55,663 nt of DNA, from positions 1 through 55,663 of the forward strand of contig JAJDWE010000056.1 in assembly GCA_022825725.1 (NCBI GenBank). Direction: 5' to 3'. The position numbers were made by a program, and so were the translations under genes. Under the pieces are notes generated by a model. That model was not told the origin of the DNA, did not search any database, and worked only from the letters and a program-made list of their open reading frames with translations. Within the stretch, counting starts at the first letter, position 1, and each line of letters starts with the position of its first letter. Of this stretch, positions 45,043 through 53,606 are shown one piece after another. The stretch comes from Gemmatimonadota bacterium (GTDB lineage: Bacteria; Gemmatimonadota; Gemmatimonadetes; Palauibacterales; Palauibacteraceae).

Positions 45043-46371
45043 CTAGGAACCCGAAGTCGCGCCCGAGGAACGGATTCGCGCCGACGCGTCCGGCCCGAGC
45101 CGGCCGGGATCCAGTTCGTGCCAGCCGATGTCGGATCGCGAATGGGCGCCCTCGAATCGGATCCGGGCCGCAGCCGCGCGGCTGCGCCGCGCCGCTTCTT
45201 CGAGCGTCCCGCCGAACCCGGTGACCCCGAGCACTCGCCCTCCGGCGGTGACGAGCCGCCCCTCCCTCATCGCGGTCCCGGCGTGGAACACCCTCACCTT
45301 GCCGGGGTCGAAGGCCGGAATCTCGATCGGCCGCCCGGAATCCGAGCTCTCCGGATATCCGGCGCTCGCCAGCACGGTGACGAGCGCGTGCCCGGGAGCG
45401 GCTTCGGGACGCCAGCCGGCGAGCGAGTCACCGTGCGCGACCCGCATCATCGGCTCGAGCAGGTTCGAACTCGTGAGCGGGAGGACGACCTGTGTCTCCG
45501 GATCTCCCATCCGACAGTTGAACTCGACGACGCGTGGCCCCGCGGCGGTCAGCATGAGCCCCGCGTACAGGAACCCGCGATAGGGGGCGCCGGACTCCGC
45601 CATCGCCTCGAGCACGGGCTGCGCGATCTCGCGCCGCACCTCGTCGATGAAATCCGGATCCGCGGGAGCCGCGGGGGAATACGCCCCCATGCCGCCGGTG
45701 TTCAGGCCGCGGTCTCCCTCGCCGACCCGCTTGTAGTCCCGGGAGGTGAGCAGCGGGACGGCGCGCTCCCCGTCCGCCACGAAGAACACGGACAGCTCGA
45801 CGCCGCGCATGAACTCCTCGATCACGACCCGTCCGCCCGCGTCCCCGAACTTGCGGCCGACCATCATCTCCTCGATCGCCGTCCGGGCTTCGCCGCGCGT
45901 TTCGCAGACGATCGCGCCCTTGCCGGCGGCCAGGCCGGAAGCCTTTACGACGAGGGGTTCCTCGTGGCCCGCGACGTAGTCCAGCGCCGCCGCGGCATTG
46001 TCGAACGTCTCGTGGCCCGCAGTTGGAACGCCGCAGTCGCGCATCAGTTGTTTGGCGAACGCCTTGGAAGCTTCGAGCCGGGCTCCCGCCCGGTCGGGCC
46101 CGAAAACCGGCAGGCCGGCCTCGGCGAAGCGATCGGCGATCCCCGCCGCGAGAGGCGCTTCGGGTCCGACGACGGTAAGGTCGATCCGCCGCGCCGCCGC
46201 GAAGTCGAGCAGGCCTCCGATGTCTTCGGCCCGGATGTCGACGAGTTCCGCCGTGCCGAGCATGCCCGGGTTGCCGGGCGCCGCGTAGATCGTGGCGTCC
46301 GGCGCGTCGCGGCGGAGACAGTCCGCGAAGGCGTGCTCCCGGCCGCCGCTTCCGATGATGAGGAGGTTCAT
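45043..46371 (-). CDS. purD: Phosphoribosylamine-glycine ligase (GARS)
   Basis: The 442-residue ATP-grasp enzyme makes GAR in purine synthesis. It starts MNLLIIGSGGREHA. Motifs are GNPGMLG, VGPEAPLAAGIAD, KASGLAAGKGAIVC, the grasp loop GVELSVFFVADGE, GLNTGGMGAYSPA and FNCRMGDPETQVV. The length is normal. It is followed by mutM and preceded by the inverted-repeat element. No purine riboswitch or operator was seen. Confidence 0.95.
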   Translation of the reverse strand: MNLLIIGSGGREHAFADCLRRDAPDATIYAAPGNPGMLGTAELVDIRAEDIGGLLDFAAARRIDLTVVGPEAPLAAGIADRFAEAGLPVFGPDRAGARLEASKAFAKQLMRDCGVPTAGHETFDNAAAALDYVAGHEEPLVVKASGLAAGKGAIVCETRGEARTAIEEMMVGRKFGDAGGRVVIEEFMRGVELSVFFVADGERAVPLLTSRDYKRVGEGDRGLNTGGMGAYSPAAPADPDFIDEVRREIAQPVLEAMAESGAPYRGFLYAGLMLTAAGPRVVEFNCRMGDPETQVVLPLTSSNLLEPMMRVAHGDSLAGWRPEAAPGHALVTVLASAGYPESSDSGRPIEIPAFDPGKVRVFHAGTAMREGRLVTAGGRVLGVTGFGGTLEEAARRSRAAAARIRFEGAHSRSDIGWHELDPGRLGPDASARIRSSGATSGS

Positions 46372-46409
46372 GGCGGCAGGATGACGTGCCCGTCCCCGCC
46401 GGGCAACGG

Positions 46410-46587
46410 CTAGCAGCCCGTGGCAAAACCCCGCGTCCGCGCCGAGAGCGGTGAAGCGCTCGCCTGACAAGGAGCGACGAGGGAGCATGGCCCTTGCCAT
46501 GTGACCGAGGAGCGACGCCGAGCGAAGCGTTTCAGGCGAGATGCAGCGCCGCTCGAACGCAGCGGGGATTCTGCCACGGGCTGCTAG
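46410..46587. repeat. 178-bp inverted-repeat element between the M48 gene and purD
   Basis: The ends are inverted copies: CTAGCAGCCCGTGGCA at 46410-46425 is perfectly complementary to 46572-46587, and the pairing continues to CCCCGC with one mismatch and one gap. Inner arms pair as well (around CTCGCCTGA at 46460-46468 with its complement near 46533-46541). The centre is a perfect hairpin, CATGGC-CCTT-GCCATG (46486-46501). The right end covers the TAG of the M48 gene. This resembles a palindromic MITE/REP-type element; a structured RNA is an alternative. Confidence 0.75.
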
Positions 46588-47573
46588 TCTTCCGCGCGTC
46601 CCCTGAAGGCGCCGGTCAGCCGGTCCCGCAATCGATCCACCGCGGCGTCGACCTCGTCGAAGAGTTCGCGAGCACCGTCCTGATAGCCCTTCGCCGCCTC
46701 GCGGAGATCCTCGCGATACGGGCGGTCGTCGTTCTCGTCCCGGTGCTGGTACTCGCCCGCGAGAATGCGGTCGTACTCGCCGCTCTCGATCCAGTCGCGC
46801 AGTTCGGCCACGCGGATCACCGCGAACGGATGGGTCTGGCCGAGCACGTTGAGCACCTTGTAGACCGCATCGAGGAGGTCGCCGCCGGCCCGGTACTCGT
46901 CCGACTGCGCGATGAACTCGTCGAGATCGAGCGTGACCCCGCGCATCCCGCCCGCAAGCTGCATCAGCGCCGACATCGTGACCTGGGGATTCTGCACGGC
47001 GAGGACGCCCGCGCGGTCGGAGGAGAGTTCGCTCTTCCGATACCACTCCATGAGGGCTACGTGGATTGGGATCAAGGCGAGACCGGCGAGCGGATAGCGA
47101 AAGAGAACGAGATAGCGGATGAGGATCAGCAGCGTGCGGTAGAAGACATGGCCCGAGAGGATGTGCCCGACCTCGTGACCGAGCACGGCCTCGACCTCGT
47201 CCTCCGATAACACCTCGAGCATCGAGGAGTTGAGGACGATGAACGGCTTGCCGAAGCCGACGGCCCCCGCGTTCACGACCGGCGTCTGGGAGATGTAGCA
47301 CTCCGGCCGCTCCTCCAGATCGAGCACTTCGCACACGCGGGCGAGCCGCGCGTGGACCCACGAGTACTGCTTTTCCGACGTGCGCACCGCGTTCGCCTTG
47401 AAGGCGAGCCGGAGCGCCCGTTCCCCGAACAGCCCGAAGATCTTTCGCAGGGCGAGGTCGAACCCCGGAATCCTGCGGAGCGCATTGAGCGCCGCCCGGT
47501 CCGCCGGGTGTTCCCACGAGACCGGGGCGATCTGCGTGAGGATCCGCCTCTGGTGTTCGTCACCTGCCGCCAT
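46584..47573 (-). CDS. M48-family membrane zinc metallopeptidase (HtpX-like)
   Basis: The 329-residue protein has the catalytic HEVGHILSGH motif and the third ligand Glu in the ELSSDRAG region. NAGAVGFGKPFIVLNSSMLE precedes the catalytic helix. Two hydrophobic segments (LLILIRYLVLFRY, LAGLALIPIHVAL) span about 160-190, and the C-terminal 80 residues are acidic and helical. HtpX-type enzymes clear damaged membrane proteins. ATG 47573 follows AGGGGGTGA, an excellent ribosome binding site; TTG 47576 is adjacent. The stop lies in the end of the repeat element. Confidence 0.88.
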   Translation of the reverse strand: MAAGDEHQRRILTQIAPVSWEHPADRAALNALRRIPGFDLALRKIFGLFGERALRLAFKANAVRTSEKQYSWVHARLARVCEVLDLEERPECYISQTPVVNAGAVGFGKPFIVLNSSMLEVLSEDEVEAVLGHEVGHILSGHVFYRTLLILIRYLVLFRYPLAGLALIPIHVALMEWYRKSELSSDRAGVLAVQNPQVTMSALMQLAGGMRGVTLDLDEFIAQSDEYRAGGDLLDAVYKVLNVLGQTHPFAVIRVAELRDWIESGEYDRILAGEYQHRDENDDRPYREDLREAAKGYQDGARELFDEVDAAVDRLRDRLTGAFRGRAED

Positions 47574-47623
47574 CAATCACCCCCTGCGCGTCAAATCGCG
47601 CCTCCTGTGAGCCGGCCGATTCG

Positions 47624-47664
47624 CGGGGCCGGCTTCCGCGCTCCCGGTTCTACGTCCGGCCCCG
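47624..47664. repeat. Inverted repeat between trans-sulfuration gene and M48 gene
   Basis: CGGGGCCGG (47624-47632) and CCGGCCCCG (47656-47664) form a 9-bp stem with a 23-base loop. There is no T-run on either strand, so a classical terminator is unlikely. It may act in transcript processing. Confidence 0.45.
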
Positions 47665-47703
47665 ATTCACTGTTTCAACTCCGGGACTGCCGCACCCCGC
47701 CGC

Positions 47704-48864
47704 TCAGAGACGGGCGAGGGCCTGCTCGATGTCCTCCGCGAGGTCGTCAGCGTCCTCCACGCCCACCGACAGCCGGACGAGTCCCGGGCCCAGTCCGATC
47801 TCCCGCTTCTTTTCCTCGGGCACCGAGGCGTGGGTCATCGAAAAGGGAACGCATACCAGGCTTTCGACCCCGCCGAGACTCTCGGCCAGCTGGAACACCT
47901 GCGTGAGTCCGGCGAAGCGGTTGGCCCGTTCCTCCGTACCCAGATCGAAGCTCACCATGGAGCCGAAGTCGCGCATCTGACGCCTGGCCAGGGCGTGCTG
48001 CGGGTGGTTCGCGAGGCCGGGATAGAGGACGGATTCAACTTCGTCGTGCCCCTGGAGGACATCGACGACCCGTTGCGCGTTCCGGCAGTGGGCCGGCATG
48101 CGCAGGTGTAGCGTCTTCGTGCCGCGGAGGACGAGCCAGCAGTCGAAGGGGCCGGGGATGGCCCCGCTCGTCTTCTGTTGAAAACTGAACCCTTCGGCGA
48201 GTTCCCCGGAGTTCGTGACCAGCGCGCCACCGATCATGTCGCTGTGTCCGTTGAGGAACTTCGTCGTCGAGTGCATCACGACGTCCGCGCCATCGTCCAG
48301 CGGGCGCTGGAGAAAAGGGGTCGCAAACGTGTTGTCGACGGACAATACGGCCCCCGCCTCGTGTGCGATCGCGGCGCACGCCGCGATATCCGTGATCGTC
48401 ATCGTCGGGTTGCTCGGCGTTTCCACGTGGACGAGGCGCGTCTCCGGGCGGATCGCGGCGCGAACCTGATCGAGATCTCCCGTGCTCACGAAATCGAAGT
48501 CGACGCCGAACCGCTCCCACACGTGTCGCAGCATGCGATCGACGCCCCCGTAGACGTCCGCGCCGCAGATGAGGTGGTCGCCCGCGCTGAGCACCGTCTT
48601 GACGATGGCCTCCGTCGCGGCGAGGCCCGAGGAGAACGCCGCGCCGTACCGCCCGTTCTCGAGGGCGGCCAGATTCGCCTGCAGGGCTTCGCGCGTGGGG
48701 TTCCTGACCCGCGCGTAGTCGTAACCCTCGCGCGGTGAGCCGACGGCGTCCTGCACGTAGGTCGATGTCTGGAAGATCGGCGTCATGATCGCCCCGGTCG
48801 TGGGGTCGGGGCGCTGCCCGGCGTGGATGGCCCGGGTTCCGAACCGTCGGGCGGCTGGGTCCAC
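47704..48864 (-). CDS. Trans-sulfuration PLP enzyme (cystathionine gamma-synthase/lyase family)
   Basis: The 386-residue enzyme is of the Cys/Met metabolism PLP family. Motifs are SGLAATEAIVKTVLSAGDH, ADVYGGVDRM, ETPSNPTM, SVDNTFATPFLQRPL and the PLP lysine in MHSTTKFLNGHSD; SLGGVESLVCVPFSMTH near the C-terminus is also typical. Family members include MetB, MccB and MetC, and sequence alone does not separate them. The GTG start follows GGAG 8 bases upstream. No other sulfur genes lie nearby. Confidence 0.92.
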   Translation of the reverse strand: MDPAARRFGTRAIHAGQRPDPTTGAIMTPIFQTSTYVQDAVGSPREGYDYARVRNPTREALQANLAALENGRYGAAFSSGLAATEAIVKTVLSAGDHLICGADVYGGVDRMLRHVWERFGVDFDFVSTGDLDQVRAAIRPETRLVHVETPSNPTMTITDIAACAAIAHEAGAVLSVDNTFATPFLQRPLDDGADVVMHSTTKFLNGHSDMIGGALVTNSGELAEGFSFQQKTSGAIPGPFDCWLVLRGTKTLHLRMPAHCRNAQRVVDVLQGHDEVESVLYPGLANHPQHALARRQMRDFGSMVSFDLGTEERANRFAGLTQVFQLAESLGGVESLVCVPFSMTHASVPEEKKREIGLGPGLVRLSVGVEDADDLAEDIEQALARL

Positions 48865-49043
48865 GTCTTCATCTCCGGCTCGGGTAGAGGCAGGCGACGC
48901 GTGTCACGACGCATCGCGGATTCAGTGTAGTGTCGCAAGGTATTCCCGCCGTGCGGGGACGGCGACCGGAGCCGTCGCCGCAAGCCGCGCGGACGCCCAA
49001 CCATTAAGATCCCGCGTCCATCTCACCGTTGGTGGAGAACAGC

Positions 49044-50420
49044 GTGTCAAGGTCACTCATCATTTCTGCTTCAGGCATTCGCGGAATCGTCGGACAAGGG
49101 CTCACGCCCGACATCGCGGCCCGCTACGGCGCCGCCTTCGCCAGCCACATCGCCGCCGGAGCCCCGGGCGGGGGGCACATCCTGATCGGTCGTGACAGCC
49201 GCGTCTCAGGGCCCGTGCTGCTCGATGCCGTGTCCGCGGGGGTCCGGGCCGTCGGGCTGGACGTCTGCGACCTCGGGATGGTGGCGACGCCCACGGGTCT
49301 CCTCGCCGTGGAGGAGGATGAGGCCGCGATCGGCGGACTCCTCGTTACGGCATCCCACAACCCCGCGCCCTGGAACGGACTCAAGCTGGTGGCGCGCGAA
49401 GGGCGGTTTCTCTCGCCGGACGCCGGACGGGACGTCCAGCGAAAGTTCGAGGGAGAGATCGAGTACGTCGGGTCTGCGCGCACGGGAGAGAGAAACGCGC
49501 GGGAAGGCGCCGGCCGCGCCCACATCGAGCGGATTCTGTCGCTGCCGATCATCGACCCCGAACGCATCGCGTCGAACGCGTTCCACGTCGCACTCGACTG
49601 CGTGCGCGGCGCCGGGGGGCCGATCATGCTCCCGTTGCTCGAGAGCCTCGGCTGCCGGGTGAGCGGCCTCGATCTTGAACCCGACGGCCGTTTCCCTCGG
49701 CCCCCGGAGCCTCTGGTGGAGAACCTCGGGAAGCTTTCCGAACGCGTGACGGAAGTCGGCGCGGACGTCGGCTTCGCCGTGGATCCCGATGTGGACCGTC
49801 TCGCCCTGGTGGACGAGAAGGGGCGTCCCGTGGGCGAGGACTGGACCCTCGCCCTGGCCGTCGAACTCGTGGCGGCGCGCGAGCCCGCGCCCGTCGTGAC
49901 GAACCTCTCCGCCAGCCGCCTGATTCAGGACGCGGCGGATCGCGTCGGCGTGCCACTGCTCCGCACGCCCGTGGCGGAGGCCAACGTCGTCGCCCGCATG
50001 CTCGAGACGGGAAGCTCGATCGGGGGAGAGGGGAACGGCGGCGTGATCTACGGAGGGCTCCACCTCACGCGGGACGCCCCGCTGGCCGCCGCCCTCATCC
50101 TGCAGTTTCTCGCGGAGAGCCGTTCCACGCTCGGCGCGGTGGTCGACGAGCGGGTCTCGTACCGGATCGTGAAGCGAACGATCCCCCGGGAAGGACTGGG
50201 TGTGGAGAAGGCGCTGGCCGCGATCGCGGCCGCGGCCCCGTCCCGAGCGGAGGTGGACCGGCAGGACGGAATCCGGCTCGAGTGGCCGGATGGGTCGTGG
50301 ATCCACGCCAGACCGTCCGGGACCGAGCCGATCTTCCGCGTCATGGCGGAGGCGCCGCGCGAAGAACTGGCGGACGAGCGCGCGGACTGGATCGAAGCCC
50401 TCGTGCGGCGCGAGGTCTGA
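49044..50420 (+). CDS. glmM: Phosphoglucosamine mutase
   Basis: The 458-residue alpha-D-phosphohexomutase carries the phosphoserine loop VTASHNPAPWNGLKL, the magnesium loop DPDVDRLAL, the sugar-binding loop GEGNGGVIY and the phosphate-binding RPSGTEPIFRV. The sugar loop is of the archaeal/PMM kind (GEGNGG), not the usual bacterial GlmM form (GE.SGH). The call as GlmM rests largely on glmS starting 7 bases downstream. The GTG start 49044 follows GGTGGAG; TTG 49029 is less likely. Confidence 0.85.
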   Translation: MSRSLIISASGIRGIVGQGLTPDIAARYGAAFASHIAAGAPGGGHILIGRDSRVSGPVLLDAVSAGVRAVGLDVCDLGMVATPTGLLAVEEDEAAIGGLLVTASHNPAPWNGLKLVAREGRFLSPDAGRDVQRKFEGEIEYVGSARTGERNAREGAGRAHIERILSLPIIDPERIASNAFHVALDCVRGAGGPIMLPLLESLGCRVSGLDLEPDGRFPRPPEPLVENLGKLSERVTEVGADVGFAVDPDVDRLALVDEKGRPVGEDWTLALAVELVAAREPAPVVTNLSASRLIQDAADRVGVPLLRTPVAEANVVARMLETGSSIGGEGNGGVIYGGLHLTRDAPLAAALILQFLAESRSTLGAVVDERVSYRIVKRTIPREGLGVEKALAAIAAAAPSRAEVDRQDGIRLEWPDGSWIHARPSGTEPIFRVMAEAPREELADERADWIEALVRREV

Positions 50421-50427
50421 ACGACGG

Positions 50428-52284
50428 ATGTGCGGAATCGTCGGTTACGTCGGGTCAGCGGAGGCGGTCCCTCTTCTCTTGAACGGGCTCCGCCGCCTCG
50501 AGTATCGCGGGTACGACTCGGCGGGCCTCGCCGTCCACACCGGTTCCCGCCTCGATCTCCACAAGTGCGCGGGCCGCGTCAACGACCTGGCGGACCGGCT
50601 CGCCGGGGTCCCGCTCTCCGGGAAGGCCGGGATCGCTCACACCCGCTGGGCGACGCACGGTGCGCCCACCCACGCCAATGCCCACCCGCTGACGGGCAGC
50701 CGGGGCGAGGTCGCGCTGGTCCACAACGGCGTGATCGAGAACTGCGACGCACTGCGAACGAAGCTCACCGAACTCGGCCACCGCTTCACGTCGGAGACCG
50801 ACACCGAGGTCGTCGCGCACCTGATCGAAGAAGCGTTCCAGGGGAACCTCGAGCGCGCCGTCGCCGCCTCGCTGACCCAGGTGGAGGGCACGCTGGGGCT
50901 TGCCGTCATGAGCGTGCACGACCCGGGGCGGATCGTCGTCGCGCGCCGCGGCGCCCCACTGCTGCTCGGGATCGGGGAGCAGGACGAAGAAGCGACCTGG
51001 GTGGCCTCGGACGTGGCGGCGGTTCTCGAACACACCCGCGACATCGTTTATCTGGAGGACGACGAGATGGCCGTCCTCACCTCTTCAGGGCACCGGACCG
51101 TCGATCTCGGGAGAAGCCGCGGCCGCGTCGGCTGGGAGCCCGTCCCGAAGGAAATCAGCCGCGTCGACTGGGATCTCGAGAAGATCGAAAAGGCGGGATA
51201 TCCCCACTTCATGCTCCGCGAGATTCACGAACAGCCGCACACCGTGCGCGATGCGATGCGGGGCCGGCTGCTGGCGGAGGAAGGCACGGCTCGGCTGGGC
51301 GGGCTCGACGAATTCCGCCCGGAGATCGACGGTGCCGAGCGCCTCATCCTCACCGGGTGCGGGACGAGTTGGCACGCGGCGCTTGTCGGGGAGTACCTGA
51401 TCGAGGCGCTCGCGCGCCTCCCGGTCGAAGTGGAGTACGCCTCCGAGTTCCGATACCGGAACCCGATCATCGCTCCGGGGACCCTGGTGGGCGGCATCTC
51501 CCAGTCGGGGGAGACCGCGGACACGCTCGCGGCCGTGCGCGAAGCCGGACGGCTCGGGGCCCCCACCTTCGGCATCGTCAACGTCGTGGGATCGACGATC
51601 GCGCGGGAGACGCGCGCCGGAATCTACACGCACGCCGGTCCGGAGATCGGCGTCGCGTCCACGAAGGCCTTCGTGGCGCAGGTGGTGTCTCTCGCGCTCC
51701 TCGGCCTCATGCTCGCGAGGCGGCGCGGGATGAGCCGCGAGGAGGGCCGCGGCTTCGTGCTCGCCCTCGACGGGCTTCCCGCCCTCATCGAAGAGGTGCT
51801 GGCAACGGAGGACCACATCCGGCGGGTGGCGGAGGAGTTCGCGCCGGCGCGCAACTTCCTCTACCTGGGGCGGGGCCCGAACTTCCCGATCGCCCTCGAG
51901 GGGGCGCTCAAGCTCAAGGAGATCTCCTACATCCACGCCGAGGGATACCCGGCGGCCGAGATGAAGCACGGCCCGATCGCGCTCATCGACGAGGACATGC
52001 CCGTCGTCTTCATGGCTCCGCGCAGTGCCGTCTACTCGAAGGTGCTCGTGAACATCGAGGAGGTGAAGGCGCGCGGCGGCCGCGTGATCGCGCTCGTGAC
52101 CCGCCGGGAGGACGATCTCGCCCGCAAGGTGGATCACCTCATCCCGGTGCCCGCGACGCTGCCCCTCCTGCAACCGATCGTCAACGTCGTTCCCCTGCAG
52201 CTTCTCGCCTACCATATCGCGGTCCTTCGGGGTTGCGACGTGGATCGCCCGCGGAACCTCGCGAAGACCGTGACGGTCGAGTAG
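50428..52284 (+). CDS. glmS: Glucosamine-6-phosphate synthase
   Basis: The 618-residue enzyme converts fructose-6-phosphate and glutamine to glucosamine-6-phosphate, first step to UDP-GlcNAc. It starts MCGIVGYVG, where Cys2 becomes the N-terminal nucleophile, with RRLEYRGYDSAG and TRWATHG of the glutaminase domain. Two SIS domains follow (GCGTSWHAAL, SQSGETADT; GRGPNFPIALEGALKLKE) and the family tail ends PRNLAKTVTVE. No glmS ribozyme-like sequence precedes it; only 7 bases separate it from glmM. Confidence 0.96.
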   Translation: MCGIVGYVGSAEAVPLLLNGLRRLEYRGYDSAGLAVHTGSRLDLHKCAGRVNDLADRLAGVPLSGKAGIAHTRWATHGAPTHANAHPLTGSRGEVALVHNGVIENCDALRTKLTELGHRFTSETDTEVVAHLIEEAFQGNLERAVAASLTQVEGTLGLAVMSVHDPGRIVVARRGAPLLLGIGEQDEEATWVASDVAAVLEHTRDIVYLEDDEMAVLTSSGHRTVDLGRSRGRVGWEPVPKEISRVDWDLEKIEKAGYPHFMLREIHEQPHTVRDAMRGRLLAEEGTARLGGLDEFRPEIDGAERLILTGCGTSWHAALVGEYLIEALARLPVEVEYASEFRYRNPIIAPGTLVGGISQSGETADTLAAVREAGRLGAPTFGIVNVVGSTIARETRAGIYTHAGPEIGVASTKAFVAQVVSLALLGLMLARRRGMSREEGRGFVLALDGLPALIEEVLATEDHIRRVAEEFAPARNFLYLGRGPNFPIALEGALKLKEISYIHAEGYPAAEMKHGPIALIDEDMPVVFMAPRSAVYSKVLVNIEEVKARGGRVIALVTRREDDLARKVDHLIPVPATLPLLQPIVNVVPLQLLAYHIAVLRGCDVDRPRNLAKTVTVE

Positions 52285-52312
52285 TCCTTCGGACGCCGGC
52301 ACCCCGCCACCC

Positions 52313-52340
52313 GGCAGCCCGTGACATTCTGCGACGGGCT
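52313..52340. repeat. Short hairpin related to the ends of the 46410-46587 element
   Basis: AGCCCGT (52316-52322) and ACGGGCT (52334-52340) form a 7-bp stem after glmS. The sequence ATTCTGCGACGGGCT differs by one base from the right end of the larger element (ATTCTGCCACGGGCT). It could be a shortened copy with the centre deleted, or a simple terminator lacking a T-run. Confidence 0.5.
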
Positions 52341-52358
52341 TCCAGCGGAGTGAAGGGG

Positions 52359-52387
52359 TTACAGCGCGAAAGGGCCGGTGGTATGTT
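52359..52387 (+). promoter_or_regulatory. Promoter for the DUF1232 gene
   Basis: TTACAG (52359-52364) and TATGTT (52382-52387) are 17 bases apart, 85 bases before the start of the DUF1232 gene. Confidence 0.5.
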
Positions 52388-52471
52388 TGGGGCGTCGCGG
52401 CCGCCGCCGGGCCGTGCCCATCAGGCTGGTCGCCCGGTTGCGCGTTCCACCGGGATCGGGATTGGAAGGGG

Positions 52472-52945
52472 ATGCCAAGCGCCTACCTCCAGGGGATGAA
52501 GGATCAGGTCGCACGATACGCCGGCACGTTGCGTGACGTCGTCATCCTCGCGCCCGTCTACGGTTTGTTGATGTTCACCCTCATGAAGGATCCGCGCCTG
52601 ACCCGGCAGCAGCGGATTCTGGTGGATGCGGCGATCGCCTACCTCGTGAGTCCGGATGATGTGATCCCGGAGGATGAGGTCGGGCCGTACGGTTTTCTGG
52701 ATGATGTTTTCTGCTGTGCGTATGTGACGCACCGGATCGGAGAGGAGCTTGGCTGGGATGTGGTGGAGGAGCACTGGACCGGCGAGCGATCGGCGCTCGA
52801 GGTCTCGAACAACCTGCTCGCCCGCGAGCGGGAGCTGCTCGGTGGGGCAGGCGATGACGTTCTCGAATTCGCGGGGCTCCTCGACCGGCGGTCGGATTCT
52901 GAAGTGGAACGCCCCCAGCTCGTCCTCACCGCAGCCGGCGGGTAG
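52472..52945 (+). CDS. DUF1232-family membrane-associated protein
   Basis: The 157-residue protein starts at ATG after GGAAGGGG. The DUF1232 core reads AIAYLVSPDDVIPEDEVGPYGFLDDVFCC, the usual Y-x2-SP-D-x-IP pattern. One hydrophobic stretch precedes it (VVILAPVYGLLMFTLM). The biochemical role of the family is not established. The C-terminal 60 residues are acidic. A promoter-like pair stands 85 bases upstream. Confidence 0.8.
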   Translation: MPSAYLQGMKDQVARYAGTLRDVVILAPVYGLLMFTLMKDPRLTRQQRILVDAAIAYLVSPDDVIPEDEVGPYGFLDDVFCCAYVTHRIGEELGWDVVEEHWTGERSALEVSNNLLARERELLGGAGDDVLEFAGLLDRRSDSEVERPQLVLTAAGG

Positions 52946-53606
52946 CGCGGGCATCCGACCGCGGATCACGGCGGCGCTGGCCGTGCTCGCCGGACTCGTC
53001 GGCGCGGAATCGCTGGACGGCCAGTATCGCCTGACGGCCCCTTCCGGCAGCGTCGTGGAGTTCGAGGCCGACCTCCTCCTCGGCTTCCGGGATCGTACCG
53101 ACTCCCTCATGACCGATCTCGTGGAGGACCCTCTCGTGCTCTACTACCGGTCGTTCGGGCGGGAGCTGGACGAATCCGAGGCGCGGGATGCATGGCCATG
53201 GAACGCGGTCGAAGTCGTGACGGATTCGAGCGCTGCGCTCGTGATGCCTGGGAATCTGAGGGAGGCCGGCCGGGCGTACGAGAGCTACGCGGTCCTGCGA
53301 ATGCACGCCGTGCGTCAGGATCCCGACGTGGCCTGCGAGGAGCTCTTCTCACGGGAAGTCGAGGCGGTCGACGGGTTCATCGACGGATGGGTCGCGGCGC
53401 GACTCCTCTTCGGCGGGCCCGCGTACGAGCCGCTCGACGAACTCGCCTTCGCGCGCGAGGCCGGCGTCCTCGCAGGACTCATCCTCGACCGGTCGGACCG
53501 TCAACTGGGTGGTTGCCTGCAGGTCTCCCGCGAACGCCGCGCGGAGGAAATCGCCGCCTACCGCGCCTGGCGAACGGAACGCTACCTCCCTCCGGGCGGG
53601 CGATGA
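52854..53606 (+). CDS. Exported hypothetical protein, start uncertain
   Basis: The frame has a clear signal-like stretch (RPRITAALAVLAGLVGAESL) followed by a mature domain of about 190 residues with two cysteines (VACEELF, LGGCLQV). No ATG, GTG or TTG lies just before the signal. ATG 52854 overlaps the DUF1232 gene by 92 bases; GTG 52983 would cut into the signal. A rare start such as ATC or CTG near 52950 is possible. No family was recognised. The stop overlaps cysS (ATGA). Confidence 0.6.
   Translation: MTFSNSRGSSTGGRILKWNAPSSSSPQPAGSAGIRPRITAALAVLAGLVGAESLDGQYRLTAPSGSVVEFEADLLLGFRDRTDSLMTDLVEDPLVLYYRSFGRELDESEARDAWPWNAVEVVTDSSAALVMPGNLREAGRAYESYAVLRMHAVRQDPDVACEELFSREVEAVDGFIDGWVAARLLFGGPAYEPLDELAFAREAGVLAGLILDRSDRQLGGCLQVSRERRAEEIAAYRAWRTERYLPPGGR

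Noticed and set aside
46372-47517. A long N-terminal extension of PurD
   Set aside because: It crosses the repeat element and the M48 gene in another frame; PurD begins naturally at MNLLIIGSGGREHA.
48865-49043. Promoters in the divergent gap before glmM
   Set aside because: TACACT- and TAAGAT-like -10 elements exist, but neither has a convincing -35 at the right distance.
50421-50427. A glmS ribozyme
   Set aside because: Only seven bases separate glmM and glmS, so there is no room for the ribozyme.
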